This document shows positions 1-11,535 of a stretch of 64,000 bases of DNA, one piece after another. Origin of the DNA: Zizania palustris (taxonomy: Eukaryota; Streptophyta; Magnoliopsida; Poales; Poaceae); NCBI GenBank assembly GCA_019279435.1, contig JAAALK010000285.1, positions 69,002,074 to 69,066,073 on the forward strand, written 5' to 3'. The notes under the pieces are model-generated. The model worked only from the letters and a program-made list of their open reading frames with translations, made no database searches and was not told the DNA's origin. A program made the translations under genes and the position numbers. Every line of letters begins with the position of its first letter. Positions within the stretch are counted from its first letter, which is position 1.

Positions 1-1355
1 GTAGCCTACCCCAAACCCGTCCTGCCTCATAAACCCCTAACGGAGGTAAAAGTTCTCATTCTGAACATCAGCTAGCTCCTCTCTCAAGGAAGCTAGAACC
101 TCCACCTGAGACAAGCAGGTCTCACACTCTCTATCAACTTGGACAGACTTCTCAGGCTTTCAGCTTGATCAGCTCCAATCTAAGAGACAAGCAGTTCTCA
201 CAGACAGTGGGTGGAACTGACAGTGTCTCAAGCTCTAGCCTAGTCTGCTCCAGCTCGGCTCTAACTCTCTCCAAATCGCCCAATTGCTCATCACCCTTTG
301 CTTTCACCTCAGCTAAACTAGCTAGATGGGATGGGCAATCAGCACAGAGCACGACGACAGTGGCATAAGCATCTTTTAGCTCCAGATGAGCGCTCTCAAG
401 CTCAGTGGCCAAAGCGTCCCTCGCATCAACCCTTTCTGTGTACCTGGACTTCAGAGTCATCAGGTCACACAGCAACACCTCACACTTTGGGCACTCACTG
501 CTATCACCCAAGAAAGGGGAAGAAGATAGACTCTCAATTCTTCTGTTGGCCACGGCAAGCTCACTCTCAAGCTCATCTATCTTTTTCTTAGCCCTCTAAG
601 TAGTTTTTCCCGATATTTCAACTCCTGATGATTAATTTCAAGTAAATCAACGATTTCACGTTTGTAAGAGGATACCTTTTCATTGTCGTCGTCGTCGGAG
701 TCATCGGAGGAGCCCTTTTCTTCCTTATCCCCAAGAGCCATTGATCAGAAGCTCTTGCGGGATCTTCGGCGTTGATGCGAGCTGCTCTTCGGCCTGTCCC
801 CGAAGGCCATGAAGTAGAGGCCCGCCGGATCATCCTTGTCCTTCCCCTTCCTAATGACAATCTCCTCATTGCTTGAGCTCGATGAAGAGGAAGAATACGT
901 AGACCGCTTGGAGTATCTTTTCTCCATCTCAGTGAAGAAGGCCTTGTCGCGCTACTCGTTCTCACGCCGGTAGTCCTTTAGGGCCTTTCTGAAGAATCTG
1001 ATCTTTGGCTTGCCCTTTGTGAAGGATGAGCTGTCGTGCTTGTTGGAGTCGTAGAAGCCAACACCGGCACCCGTCTTGTGACCATTTCGCTTGGGGCAGT
1101 CGACGATGAAGTGACCTGGATCACCACACTCAAATCATCCGAATTTTGTGCCGTGTCTTTTGAACATTCTCTTATCATAGACATGACACATCCCGGTTGT
1201 TAAACAGACACAGCAACAGGCAATACTATGAAAGTAGCGTGAACACAAATGTCCTAAATGTCCAAGCTTTGGCTCATGAGATAGGCTCGCATGCGAGTCT
1301 TCCAATAATTATAGCCATAAGCTTCCTAAGGACGAGACCTTTCTAGGAAGGTCAT
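1..1355 (-). pseudogene. gag: A1 gag pseudogene (Sirevirus-type, CCHC zinc knuckle)
   Basis: Nucleocapsid gene remnant read right to left from an ATG at 1353-1355. The coiled-coil-rich part with CENC and CADC cysteine pairs (152-553) and the Ser-rich, Lys-rich region around 745-1000 match A2 and A3. The zinc knuckle lies near 1085-1140, but its first Cys codon has become TGA (1135-1137). Near 1211 the copy jumps across 608 bp that A3 carries at 53676-54283; the trinucleotide CAG sits at both edges. A stop also occurs within a few codons of the start. It cannot encode a working Gag. The family assignment rests on alignment by eye to the two other copies in the window. Confidence 0.8.
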
Positions 1356-1406
1356 GATCACTACTGGGGTTTAGAACCGGTTAAGGTATGGAAAAACCCT
1401 AACCAG

Positions 1407-1418
1407 GCTCTGATACCA
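1407..1418 (-). other. A1 primer-binding site (initiator Met-tRNA type)
   Basis: On the minus strand the sequence TGGTATCAGAGC lies two bases inside the LTR end. It is the standard plant primer-binding site complementary to the 3' end of initiator methionine tRNA. It fixes this LTR as the 5' LTR and the element as minus-strand. Confidence 0.9.
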
Positions 1419-1420
1419 CT

Positions 1421-3507
1421 TGTAGGACCGAAAGTAGCGACCAGAGGGGGAGGGTGAATGGGCACCTAAAAAATTCTTTCGAATCAATGGCCTGCTCCCA
1501 ACACCCAACGCACCTCAATAGACTAACAATGGAAATGTAAACAGATCAACCAAGCCTAAAATGATCTAGCCTAAAAACGACCAGTATCCTAAACAAAGAG
1601 ACACCAACACAGTGCTTAAAGGCAGATTAACAAAGCATTTAAAACATGGTCATCTCAAGCTTCATGAAGGTAAATCATCACAGGTGTTTAACTAGAATGC
1701 ACATAAAAAGAGATGAAGGTTTACTGTTCGAAATTTGCCTCCTGTTCGAAACTTGACGAAGCATGTGCGGTGCGAAGCCTGAAATAGTAGCTGCCGAAGC
1801 CTGTGGTGTCCTTGACGAAGCCTATTTGAAGTCTGCTGGAGTTTGATTCGAAGTTGTTGCTCGGAGTCTCACTACAGCCTACGAAGCATGCTATGCGAGA
1901 AAGAAATACTTCAAACAGTACACCCACAGTTCAAGAAGAAAACATTCGAAGTCTTGTGACAGACTTCGTGCGACCAGAGGACTTCGACACGGACATACTT
2001 CACTTACGGAGCGAGGGGGCTTCGAAGCCTGTCAATCCCGGAGTTGCCAAAAACCAGTAGCTTCGCATGACCTTCGCAGCACACGTAGCTTAGGCAAAAC
2101 CGAAACACCAGCGAAGCTCCAAACAGTCTAGCGAACTCCTAAGACTGAGCTATCTGCACACCCACTTCGGACACCAAAAAAATGTTTCTGCTGACAGCTG
2201 CCTGCACCTAGAGAACCTAGACCCTGCAGTTATGCTTTAAAAGATAGAGAACATGACAGCACAAGCTGAAAACGTACAACAGGCAATAAGGAATAAATCT
2301 TAAAAAAAACTTGCCTCCTGCACGCAACAAGTCTAGAGGGAAGCAGACTTAATCATGGCTAAGAAACTTGGTGTTGCCATAATGAAAGAGTTGTAGGCTA
2401 GGAGCTAGAAATCTAGCTAGCCTGCTGCCAACCAGAGATAGCAACCCAAATAAAATGGGCTGAACAGCATCAGGCGAAGAACTCAACGAGCGGTAAAAAC
2501 ACGCAATTCAAAGCGAAATATAAAAATAACTTCACTATGCACCGATCGATTGTTGAGAGAATAAAAACAGTGTCTGATTATGCTCCTTTCCTATTGACTA
2601 GATAAAATAATCGTGATGAACAGAGATGAACCGCAAAAGCACAAAGGTTTCAGAAACTTCAGGCGAATAATATTTCTGCCGCAAACTCAGATCAGAAGAG
2701 ATAGCCAAAGCACAAGCATCAAGGCGATGAAAAAACCTAAGAAATGATCTGCAAGTTTGACATGCTTGCGATAACACAACAGCGACGTGCGCAGAAACCA
2801 ATGATGGTGGTGAGGGACAAAACGCCAGAAGATAAACAACCGTGACCCAATCTCTTGTATTAAAAAGTGATTTCAGAAAAAGGTAACCCTAACCCTAGGG
2901 ATTGGGGGCCTATTTATAGGCAGCCCAACAGCCTAGGAAAATACCAAAAGACCCTTAGGGTTTTTACAGACGCTGAAATAAAATGGAAAAGACCAAACTG
3001 CCCTTAGGATATTTTTATAGACTCGACTGACTGACTGTGGGCCTAAGGATAAAATAGTAAACTCCTATTTATAGATGAGTTATCCGGAGGCGGAGCTTTC
3101 GTAGCGACTATGGCTTCGCCCCAGAACGGTCCGATCTGAGATCAGCGGTTGTTAGTTTTGCGCCGAAACTGACAAAGCGTCCACCAACTTTGCACCAGGT
3201 ACCCAGATTGGGCCGGCCCGATTCCGCAGCTCTCTCAGCCCGGCAATCACTCGCCGCCCGTGTACCTGAGTCAATCCTGGTCAACAGCCCAGTGGATCCT
3301 CTGCTGCTCCTAGCCCATGTACCCAGATTGGGCCAGCCCGACTTCGTGGCCCCTCTGCCCGACAGTCGCTTGCTGCCCGTGTACCTGAGTCACATGCGGC
3401 CCAAACACAGCAGGTCTTCTCTCCTCATCAGTCCTCTTTGACTTCCGTTGACAATGACTCATCACATCTGGAGCCATGAGGCCCATGCTCTTCAGCATGG
3501 CTCCTCA
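1421..3507 (-). repeat. A1 5' LTR (2,087 bp)
   Basis: The LTR reads TGAGGAGCCATGCTG at its start (3507 leftwards) and ends in GGTCCTACA at 1421, giving the TG...CA ends of copia LTRs. A TATA-like palindrome CCTATTTATAGG lies near 2909-2920. The interior is dense in GAAGCCT and TTCGAAG motifs, as in A3 but unlike A2, so A1 and A3 form one LTR subfamily. Confidence 0.85.
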
Positions 3508-3957
3508 GTAAGCACTCGTGAACATATTGCTTTCCTCACCCTTTGGCTAGAGGAATTTGTCTTTTGCGTGTCGGCCCCGGCCCCAACCCTTCAATTTCAA
3601 AACTTGGCCGAACGGCTTACCGCCCCTGCGCGAATGCTCTTGGGTTCTTATCTTCTGGTGGCCCCTTTTCCCAATCACTCTTTCCCACCAAATTTTAGAG
3701 TCAGCTGCTCCTACCTTTTGTTGGTGTCATTCCTTCGGCAAAGCGGCCTCGTATCGTCCTCCCGTTCCTATCTATATTGTGGCTTTGGCCGCATCTTTCA
3801 AAAGCTTCTATCTCGGGTTCTCTAGTCAGATCGTCTGGTTTCCTTTTGTTTTCCACTCGGAGTATGCATTCCATGACCGATTGGTCTTTCCCAATGTATC
3901 CCGAGATGCAGAGTCCTTTCGTATCTTCTCCGTAGCCTCCTTTCCCTGCTTGCTCCT

Positions 3958-4375
3958 ATGAGTTTTATTACCCGTCAGCATTCTCAAGGTAGTTGGGCTT
4001 TGGCTAACTTCATTCTCACCTCTTCTTCAGTCAGACGGATTCAGGCCCATGGAAGGGTCATGAGTGCTCTCGAATGGGATCATCTTTCCCATATGACCGA
4101 TGGGATACCCTCTGGAAGAGTTGCTACCTGGATGACTTGTTGGGCGACTTCTTCCACCTTCCGCGAATGGTAGGGCGAGTTGAAGCTTCACATCATCAAC
4201 CGATCTTCGCTGGTCTATCGGGAACGGATTCATCTGACTAGTGCCGAGGCGGATCCTAATGTGAGTATCTCGGTTTTATCTTTTCCTTTTGCTGCTTTTG
4301 TTTTCTCATCTGATCGGGACTTGTCTTTTTGTAGGACATTGATGAGGACTCCCCCTCCGTGAGCTTCAGCGGCTG
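3958..4375 (+). pseudogene. Antisense spliced ORF of element C (possible plant-mobile-domain-like extra ORF)
   Basis: Runs opposite to gag and protease of C. The frame opens at 3958 and stays coherent to 4260 apart from one TAG after FREW, where a Trp codon would fit. A canonical intron follows: donor GTGAGTATCT at 4261, pyrimidine-rich acceptor ending GTAG at 4334 (74 bp), then exon GACATTGATGAGGACTCC. The region beyond 4375 looks like an untranslated trailer. Extra antisense ORFs between pol and the 3' LTR are known in Tat-lineage gypsy elements, some related to plant mobile domains. The position and the W-rich FREW(W)GELKL stretch suggest that, but the domain call is inference. Confidence 0.4.
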
Positions 4376-4664
4376 GCCGATACGATACAGACTAGCATCA
4401 GCCTCAACGAACCTTGGCACCGACTGCCCCACTCCTACGGCGTGGGAGAACGGGAGGCGGTCCTAGTCGGCTCATGCTCCGGGGAAGGGTGTTCTTTAGA
4501 GGTGAATCCGCTGAGGGTCCATTGTACGCCGATCAAAGATCTTGTAGTATATCCCCTGTAATCTGAGACCTCATGAATACATATATCAATGATTCTTCAT
4601 ATCTTGTACTATTGTCCGTTGAATTTTCTATATTGTGTTCTCGCTTTTGGTGATTTTGTCTGAG
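4376..4664. other. Non-coding trailer downstream of the antisense ORF
   Basis: No open frame is supported. It becomes AT-rich around 4560-4640, which would suit a 3' untranslated region of the antisense ORF. Nothing else is recognised. Confidence 0.3.
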
Positions 4665-4900
4665 GGCGATGCCTTCACACCTGTCGTCTCAATGTGATTC
4701 GTCCGAGCGCTTAGAATATTATTCCTTAGTCGCTTCACTCAGCCTCCTTTGCATTGAAGTCTTCTTGTTGTGTTTAGGGGCTAAAGGCAATGCCTCTACA
4801 TCGACTATCTCAAGGCGACACCATAGGCATCGGCTGTGTACCTTGTCTGAACGATCAAAAATTATTCCCTTAGTCTCATCGCTCGACCTCTTCTTTCTTG
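4665..4900. repeat. Two degenerate tandem units inside element C
   Basis: Two diverged copies of a block of roughly 100-130 bp begin with GGCGATGCCT (about 4665) and GGCAATGCCT (about 4785). Each ends in a TTATTCCTTAGTC / TTATTCCCTTAGTC stretch. They appear to be part of the non-coding region between protease and the antisense ORF. No coding role is visible. Confidence 0.4.
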
Positions 4901-5079
4901 ACATGGCAACTTCTTAGTTCGCTATCATTTCATTGGAAGCATGGTGCCTCGTGGAGGCTAACCTCAGCCCGCTGCCTAACTTGACACCCACACCATAGTG
5001 GTTTATTAGTCACATCATCATTTGGCCGAAATCACCCTTGACACCGCCCTTATAGCATAAGCTTGGGCAGTTCTCCACT

Positions 5080-5575
5080 GACTAGCGTGATACCATCATT
5101 TGACACTTGCAGGAAATTGCCATCCCAATCTTTCCCTGACAAATGGACGACTCCTTCTACCTCCCATATGGACAAATCGACTATAGCTATATTAACCATT
5201 TTATCGGCGGGAATCACCTCCACCTGATCGCCGACCCACTACATGAGGTTTTGATGCATTGTTGAGGGGATATAGCAATTCATGTGTATCCAGTTGTGTC
5301 CCAGCAACAAGTTGTAGGATCCTTTCCCCTCTATCACAAAAAATGTGGTCGGCACCGTCTTGCTCCAACCGTTAGTTCTATGTTTAAGGCTCCCATTGTG
5401 TCTGACGAGCTGCCGCCGAAATCCCTTAACACCATGTTATTTCTGATGAGGTCTTTCCGGCGTCTTCCCAAGCTTTCGAAAGGTGGTATAAGGCATCAAA
5501 TTGACGGACGCCCCTCCATCTATCATCATTTTGGACATCGGCTTCCCATTAATAACCCCTTGACGTAGAGAGGCC
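5080..5575 (-). pseudogene. Element C protease (retropepsin) fragment
   Basis: Minus-strand aspartic protease of a Ty3/gypsy polyprotein. The active-site segment IDGGASVNLMP is readable at 5491-5523, in the place of the usual DTG/DSG triad. After a stop and a frameshift the C-terminal flap-side segment VIEGKGSYNLLLGHNWIH is readable near 5280-5345, followed by a segment containing STMHQ and VGDQVEVIP. These are typical of grass Tat-type proteases. It lies directly downstream of gag and is followed by no RT. Stops and frameshifts make it non-functional. Confidence 0.7.
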
Positions 5576-5825
5576 TTAGGTGCCGATGTTCCAGATCTTC
5601 TAGTTTATCAAAAATTGCTGGCTTTGGAGCCAACATTAATTGAGCCATGGTATCAGCCTAGTTCTGTGTCTTCCTCTGAGATGGCCTGATACTCCGCAGG
5701 AAGGAAAAGACCATATTTATCTCTGCATCCTTTTTTTCATCATGATCGGCCTTATCCTTTGGGCTCCATTCGCTCTTGATCTTAGGGGGCCGATCAACTA
5801 CTTTGTCGTGCACTTGTGCCCTTCC

Positions 5826-7319
5826 TTATCTTTGCCGCAAACGTGCACCCTTCTTTTCTAGGCTTCGCGTAAAAATTCCTCGGGGGCACCATTGTGGCTT
5901 CTCTATTGTGTCTTCGTTGTTTTCGGCTGTCAGGCTGAATCCTTCGGGTTCCGACAGGCCAATCCTTTCTAGCACCAATATCCTTGGAGGTGACAGCCTT
6001 TGGCACATGGTTCTTTGATCAAGCGACCTCAACTCGTCGTAACGTGGATGATGATCACCTAGTGGCACATTGCATCCCGGGCAATCATCTATGGATGGTA
6101 GTTCGTATCCCTTCATTCCAACAGAGTCTGAAGAACTCACAATTGTAATGGCGAATTGAAATGAGAGTGCTTATGGCTGTCTCCGCTACCTTCTTGCTCT
6201 ACCGACCTCTTCTGATATTTTTCGATAAGTCTTGCTGAGGTGACGTTTCTACCGGTCCTCCCTTGTATGCCGATTGTCACCATAGTGCGCATGCACCATG
6301 TTGACTGGGAATGGATGGCCATCTATATTCATCGGATGTCTCCCATCATCAAACTCGATCCGGCCTTGCTCTACGGCCGATTGGATTTGCTGCCTGAAGA
6401 CCTTGCATTCGTTAGTATGATGCGATGGGGGAATTGTGCCACTTGCAATATTTTTTCTTCTTCCGTTCTTCGACAAGTGGGATTATATGGCCAAGTGACA
6501 AGTAAATTTGCTTCTCCCTAGACAACAGGTCAAATATTTTATCGGCCTTGTTAATATCGAAGTCATACTTCTCTTCCTTCTCGACTGGTTTTATCCATGG
6601 GCATGCGACCTGTTTCTTGTTCTTAAACCACTCGGCCATTCCGACCACTGCATTAGAGTCGCTGTCCTCATCGGAGTCCAAGTGGTACACTTGGGTGTAC
6701 GCAACCTTCTTCTCGTACTTATCCTGTTTGGCTTCTTGGAATCGGCTCTCATGGGCCGATACCCTTTGCAGCAGTTGCGAGAGGCTTTCGAACTCATGTG
6801 ATGAAAATTTCTCCCTCACAGGGCTCAAAAGTCCCTTAAATGCAAGCTCTACCAATTGACTATCAATGAGGTTCATGCTATAGCATATGCTTCGCATGTC
6901 TTGTAACCTTTGTATATATTCTAGGACCGACTCATTCATCCTTTGTTCCACGGACATCAAGTCGGTTAGCTTCATCTCTTGGATGTCGGCGAAAAAGTAC
7001 TTGTGACACTTCTTTTCCAGGTCTACCCATCCCCTAATGGAATCTGCCGGTAGCGAATAAAACCACGTGAAGACCAATCCTCATAGGGATAATGGGAAAA
7101 ACCAGACCTTCAGCGCTTTGTCAGCCGATGCCTCCTCACACTGGGCGAGAAATGGGCTAATGTGCTAAATTGTGGAGATCGAGTCTTGTCCTGAGAACTT
7201 GGTGATATCCGGCACCTTGTACCGGCCTAGCAATGGCACTCGATCAAACCATTCTGGATATTGCTGCTAATACATGTATGTCTGCACTTTGGGCTTTAGC
7301 CGGAATTGATCTTTGATGA
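5826..7319 (-). pseudogene. gag: Element C gag, central and C-terminal part
   Basis: The retrotransposon gag domain is best preserved at 6412-7077, with FTWFYSLPADSIRGW, ESVLEYIQRLQDMRS and LAFKGLLSPVREKF, which are hallmark blocks of the gypsy capsid family. Upstream, VPDITKFSGQDS is readable near 7160-7200. The C-terminal zinc-binding-like segment CKWHNS...HTNECKVF and the basic block near 5826-6140 follow in other frames. Several frameshifts and stops are present. The frame is cut at 7319 by insertion of D and resumes at 12835. Confidence 0.75.
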
Positions 7320-8701
7320 TGTTGACACGAAAATGCGCCCCCACACTTGGGTCAGTTTGACGATCCAAAAGTGCGCGGATACTTAGGGATAAAGCTAAGC
7401 ATGACGCGGCACTGACGTCGTGTTCCGACAAATCCTTAATGGTTGTAAGGGTAACGGAGTTGCTAGGTAATCAAACAAATATTAAGAAAATAACTAAAAA
7501 TGGTAAAACCTGAACAAACCGGCCAGAACAGGGTCGATTCTGATATGTAATAAAATGGCGGTCGGACCGAAGGTATACTCCCTGGTCGGACCGGTGATGC
7601 GAAGTATCGCCGAAGGGGGGCCTCAGCGTTCTATTGCGAAGGGGTCACCAAAGGTGGCTTCGGCGTTCTGGTGCGAAGTGGTCTCCATGCTGTCAGACCG
7701 ACGGAGGGTACCCGATCAGACCGACAGCGAAGCTTCGGTCAGACCCGGGGCTTCGGCACCATGGCGTCCAGTGCAAAGCAATTTACTACGGAGGGTACTC
7801 GCCGAAGAGGGCTTTGGTGCAGCGGCGAAGGGTGCTTCGGTGCGGAGTGGTTCACTGTGAAGAGGTTCTCGCCGAAGGGGCTTCGACGCGATGGCGAAGA
7901 GTGCTCCTGCAGCCTTGTAAATGAGTATAAATCACCCCCAAACTTCTTGGCGATGATTTTGAAGATGTTTCCCCTGCAAAACAGCAAAAGATCAAGTGCA
8001 ATCTGGCCTAGAGGCCAAACTCCCAATGGTAGCAGAAGAAAACCGATAAAACGATAAAATCCATTTTGTGGATTAAACGGGAGATTCACAAGCGAACCAT
8101 CAAGGGTTACTATGATTTCGACGCGGCGGACGGAGGGCTTACGGCGCAAACCCACGAAGATGGACGTTACTATGCTAATCCTAGGGCAAGGAAGTAGATT
8201 GGAAGATAAAATAACCGATTCAAAGCGAGGGCTTTGTGTTGATATGAATGCGGGGGGTCCTGTTGAATTGGCCTCACCCCTATATTTATAGGGGCTGGTC
8301 TCACCAAATTTGAGCAGGATTCGACCAGGTGGTTAAGATTGGGATAAGAAACCTCACCTAATCTGAGTAGGATTCAACTAGGTGGTTAAGATTTGGATAA
8401 GAGATCAAAAATAGTCGAACCATACTAATCTGAACAGGACTCTACCGGCCGGAGAGGGCCTCCGTAGGCCTCGCCGAAGCTAGCCTACCGGGCCGAAGCC
8501 CACAGGCCGCCAAAGGGGCCCACTAGGCTGAAGCCTGCCTGCGAAGCAGGCCTCCAAAGGTGTTGCTGAAGTCCAACATAGGACGGGCCTTCGACACTTT
8601 AGGGCTTCGCCCTATGCCAGAGATGGCATATTTTCGGCCCAAATTACCAAAATTGATATTTCAACAATTTCAACCATTAATGCCAAATTTGAGTGTCAAC
8701 A
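7320..8701 (-). repeat. D 3' LTR (1,382 bp)
   Basis: Starts on the minus strand at 8701 with TGTTGACACTCAAATTTGG and ends at 7320 with TTTTCGTGTCAACA. It is rich in GCCGAAG/CTTCGGC motifs. It contains about 165 bp (around 7692-7855) that the other D LTR lacks. A TATA-like CTATATTTATAG occurs near 8280-8291. Confidence 0.88.
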
Positions 8702-8715
8702 CATGCCCCCCTGAC
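8702..8715 (-). other. D polypurine tract
   Basis: On the minus strand AGTCAGGGGGGCATG directly precedes the 3' LTR start. This purine run is the expected plus-strand primer for reverse transcription and confirms orientation. From here to about 9041 no coding sequence is supported. Confidence 0.7.
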
Positions 8716-9041
8716 TTTTAGCAAACTTAGTGAGCTAAAAGCACAGTGAGCCATGAGCGCTGCTCTCTATTTGTTTACCTACCAAATCATCCATTTCATA
8801 ACCCAAGACATTTGAATTTGATGAGGACTATTTGTACGACTCACTAATATGACCAAGAGACTTAAGCGCTGGATTTTTCATCAAATCGGCCTTTAGGTAA
8901 TTTTACTTGTCCGTCCCCCCAGGTCCCTTGCAAGGACACGGTTCCTAATCAACGAAGGTAGAAGATGTCTTACCAGCCAACTTCGGTCTCCACACCTAGT
9001 GTGTCCTAGCTAAAGTTGCGGACTCGCCGGGTGGGCTACCT

Positions 9042-11500
9042 TTGCATTCTTCGGCATCTTTCCCTCTAAGGTACTCGGCACGAAGACGTTGCAATCGCCT
9101 CTTTTGGGACTTAGTCATCTCGGGTGGCACCCATGAAGCTTGCAGCTTGGTTCCTGGGCTTCACAAATTTTCTCCCAGAACCTTCGGCCGAACAGGGTGT
9201 ACTTTGAACGGCCTTAGCTACATGTGGGCCGAACTCATGCTCCCGTTGAGGGTTCAAACTCTTTGGTGGGGTTGGCCGAGGGTGTTTGTCCTCGACCCTT
9301 CTCCTATGCCTCTAGAGAAGCGTCCCAAAAGTTACCTCTAGCTTTTTGCGGGATTTAGCCAAAGATGGCTTGTCTACATTTACTCCTACCTCAGGGTTCT
9401 TTGGTACGAGCATGCGTCTGCGAGGCTTCCCAATGACGATTGCCTTTCCTTTAGATGACTCAGCCTGTTCGGGCCGAATCAGTACCTTCTTCCCATCAAG
9501 ATCAATGTTGTTTACGGGAAATGGATCATGATCTAGCTTCATTCTAGGGCTAGAATCTATCTTCAGTCATCCTTCATTTATGGCCGATTGAACTTGTCGA
9601 CGAAAAATGTTGCATTCATTAGTATAATGGGAAAGTGTATCATGCCACTTACAGTATGCATGTTTCTTCAAGTCATCGGCGGATGGAATGATGTGACCTT
9701 TGGGCAACCTAAGGAGCTTGCTTTTCAACAGAAAATCAAATATTTATCGCACTTGGTCACATCAAACAAGTACTTAACTTCATTGGGCTAACTCTTAGCA
9801 AGAGACGGCCATAATTAGGAGAACGTGATTGTTTTAGATCCACTAGGCCAGGTCCATTCGGCCGCATACATGTCAGTCGAGTCTTCTTCTCCCGATGATT
9901 CTTCTTTGGAGTGCTCCACGATGTGTAGCTCAGCCTTAGGCTCACTAAAAACTTTGGCAGACCTTTTAGTCCTATCTCGGCCTTCATGGTCTAGATCCTG
10001 TTGTAAAACCTAACTAACCTCGAGGAAGATTCAGTCGTCTAGCTTTTCCTTAATTTCAGAATGCAACCGTTGAAAGCTAAGTCGGCCAGATCCCTCTCAG
10101 AGATGTATAAACTAAAACATCGGTTCCTAGTGTCTCTGAAGCGCCTTATATAGTCAAAGACACTCTCATTGGTCTTCTGTTTTACCGATGTCAAATGTGA
10201 GAGCCTAAGTTTGGTTTCCCCAGTATAAAAATAATCATGGAATTTATGTTCTAACTGGGCCCAAGTCTGAACGGAGTTCGGCGGTAGCGCCGAAAACCAA
10301 GTGAAAGCAGTGTCGGATAGCGATAAGGAAAATAATATAAGCTTAAGTGCATCTGACCCGCTTGCTTCATCACACTATGCTAGAAATTGGCCTATATGCT
10401 CTTGGGTGGTCTTGCTACTCTCCCCATCAAACTTGGTGAACTCAGGAACCCTAAAGCCGTGAGGATATGGGACGTCATCGAAATGGTCTCGGTATGGCTT
10501 ATGGTAAACCCTAATCCGATCCCGAGGCATGTAACCAGTGCATTCCCTAACAAGCGTGTGAATTCGCTCATCAATATCTTCCATGCTTCTGGCCTGCGCG
10601 TGTCTCTCGTGCGGGGGTGCAACACGTGGCGGTATGCTGGGGTGTTGGCCGTGCGGCTCCTCCTCTCGTGCCGTCTCATGGTAAATGGGATGCTCAGGCC
10701 TACGCGGGTACACGGGAGAAGGAGGTGCGGCCAGCGCGTGAAAAGGCACCGTGGGCGTAGGCAGCGTGTAATAAAATGGGGCGATCTGACCAACCATAGG
10801 GCCGGTTTGACCGTAGGCACAATGGCTAGTCGGATCGGCCTAGTAGCTGGTCTGACCGTAGGTATATGGCTCAATCGGACCGGCCTGGTAGCCGTTTAGA
10901 CTGACTGTCGTCGGTGACGGCGCCTGGTACATGCTGGTTTGACCGATAGTGGTGTGCATAGCCTCGGCCCCAGAAATTGGAGATGCATATGTAACGGCCT
11001 TTCTGGTGCTCCCATCGGTTCTACTGTGTACGTGGTGCGTGGGGGTAGGCTAGCAATCGGGGTGTGAGAAATGGCCTCAGAAAAGCCGAATCTCCTAAAC
11101 ATCGCTTCCATTTCAGGCCCTAGATGATTCGAAAATGTAGCACTAACGGCCTGATCCACTGTAGCGGCTATCTCCTGTCTAATCTCTAAGGGGGATAAAG
11201 ACGGGAGGGATGGTGGTGGTACCTAGTTTCTGAATGGGTCCGGGATGTCGATGTCGCGCTTGACGAAGCCTGTGCAAGTTTTCGTGTAGAGCCCGAGCAT
11301 GAGGGCGTGGAATTCCTTCGTCTTGGCTTCGATCTCAGCCGATCCTCTTCGGGGATGTCCGCGAGAATGGGGAGGATGATGTTGCGGTTGTCGATTTCCG
11401 TGTTCATGTCCCCCGGGTCCATCGGTGATAGGGGTACTATTGCCGTAGTTGTAGTAGTCATGGTCGATGTACCCACAGCCGATGTAGATGTGCTCATCAT
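9042..11500 (-). pseudogene. gag: Element D gag
   Basis: Minus-strand gag starting with a double Met at 11495-11500, just inside the primer site. The capsid region is recognisable: DRIRVYHKPYRDHFDDVPYP and FRVPEFTKFDGES at 10375-10520, then FTWFSALPPNSVQTW, LRLSHLTSVKQKTNESVFDY and FRDTRNRCF between about 10100 and 10300. The C-terminal segment with DHDPFPVNNIDLDGKK lies at 9312-9542. The frame is broken repeatedly by stops and frameshifts. Block order and wording match the gag of C, so D derives from or parasitises Tat-type elements. No catalytic domain follows. Confidence 0.75.
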
Positions 11501-11510
11501 GTCGATGTCA

Positions 11511-11528
11511 TCCCCAGCGGAGTCGCCA
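11511..11528 (-). other. D primer-binding site
   Basis: Minus-strand TGGCGACTCCGCTGGGGA lies 7 bp inside the 5' LTR. This motif is the common primer site of grass Tat-type gypsy elements. Confidence 0.8.
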
Positions 11529-11535
11529 AAATGTG

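Larger units (their letters stand above)
1..3507 (-). mobile_element. Element A1: truncated Sirevirus-type Ty1/copia (left end outside window)
   Basis: Minus-strand LTR retrotransposon of which only the 5' LTR, primer-binding site and the first part of gag lie in the window. The family is the same as A2 (15817-26437) and A3 (44914-56645): gag sequence, the LTR termini and the Met-tRNA-like primer site all match. It ends at 3507, where flanking DNA of gypsy element C begins; the expected right half of its target duplication is GTAAG at 3508-3512, but the partner copy is outside the window. Coding capacity is destroyed by stops and a 608-bp gag deletion. Confidence 0.85.

Noticed and set aside
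2885..2905. AACCCTAACCCTAGGG resembles telomeric repeat
   Set aside because: Only two units, not CCCTAAA, and it recurs at the same place in every A-family LTR next to the TATA-like palindrome. It is LTR sequence, not an interstitial telomere.
3190..3441. Repeated plus-strand ORF also seen at 17022, 26017, 46863 and 56429
   Set aside because: It lies at the start of each A-family LTR on the strand opposite transcription. Its recurrence only reflects LTR copies.
10387..10899. 170-codon plus-strand open frame in D
   Set aside because: Antisense shadow of D gag.
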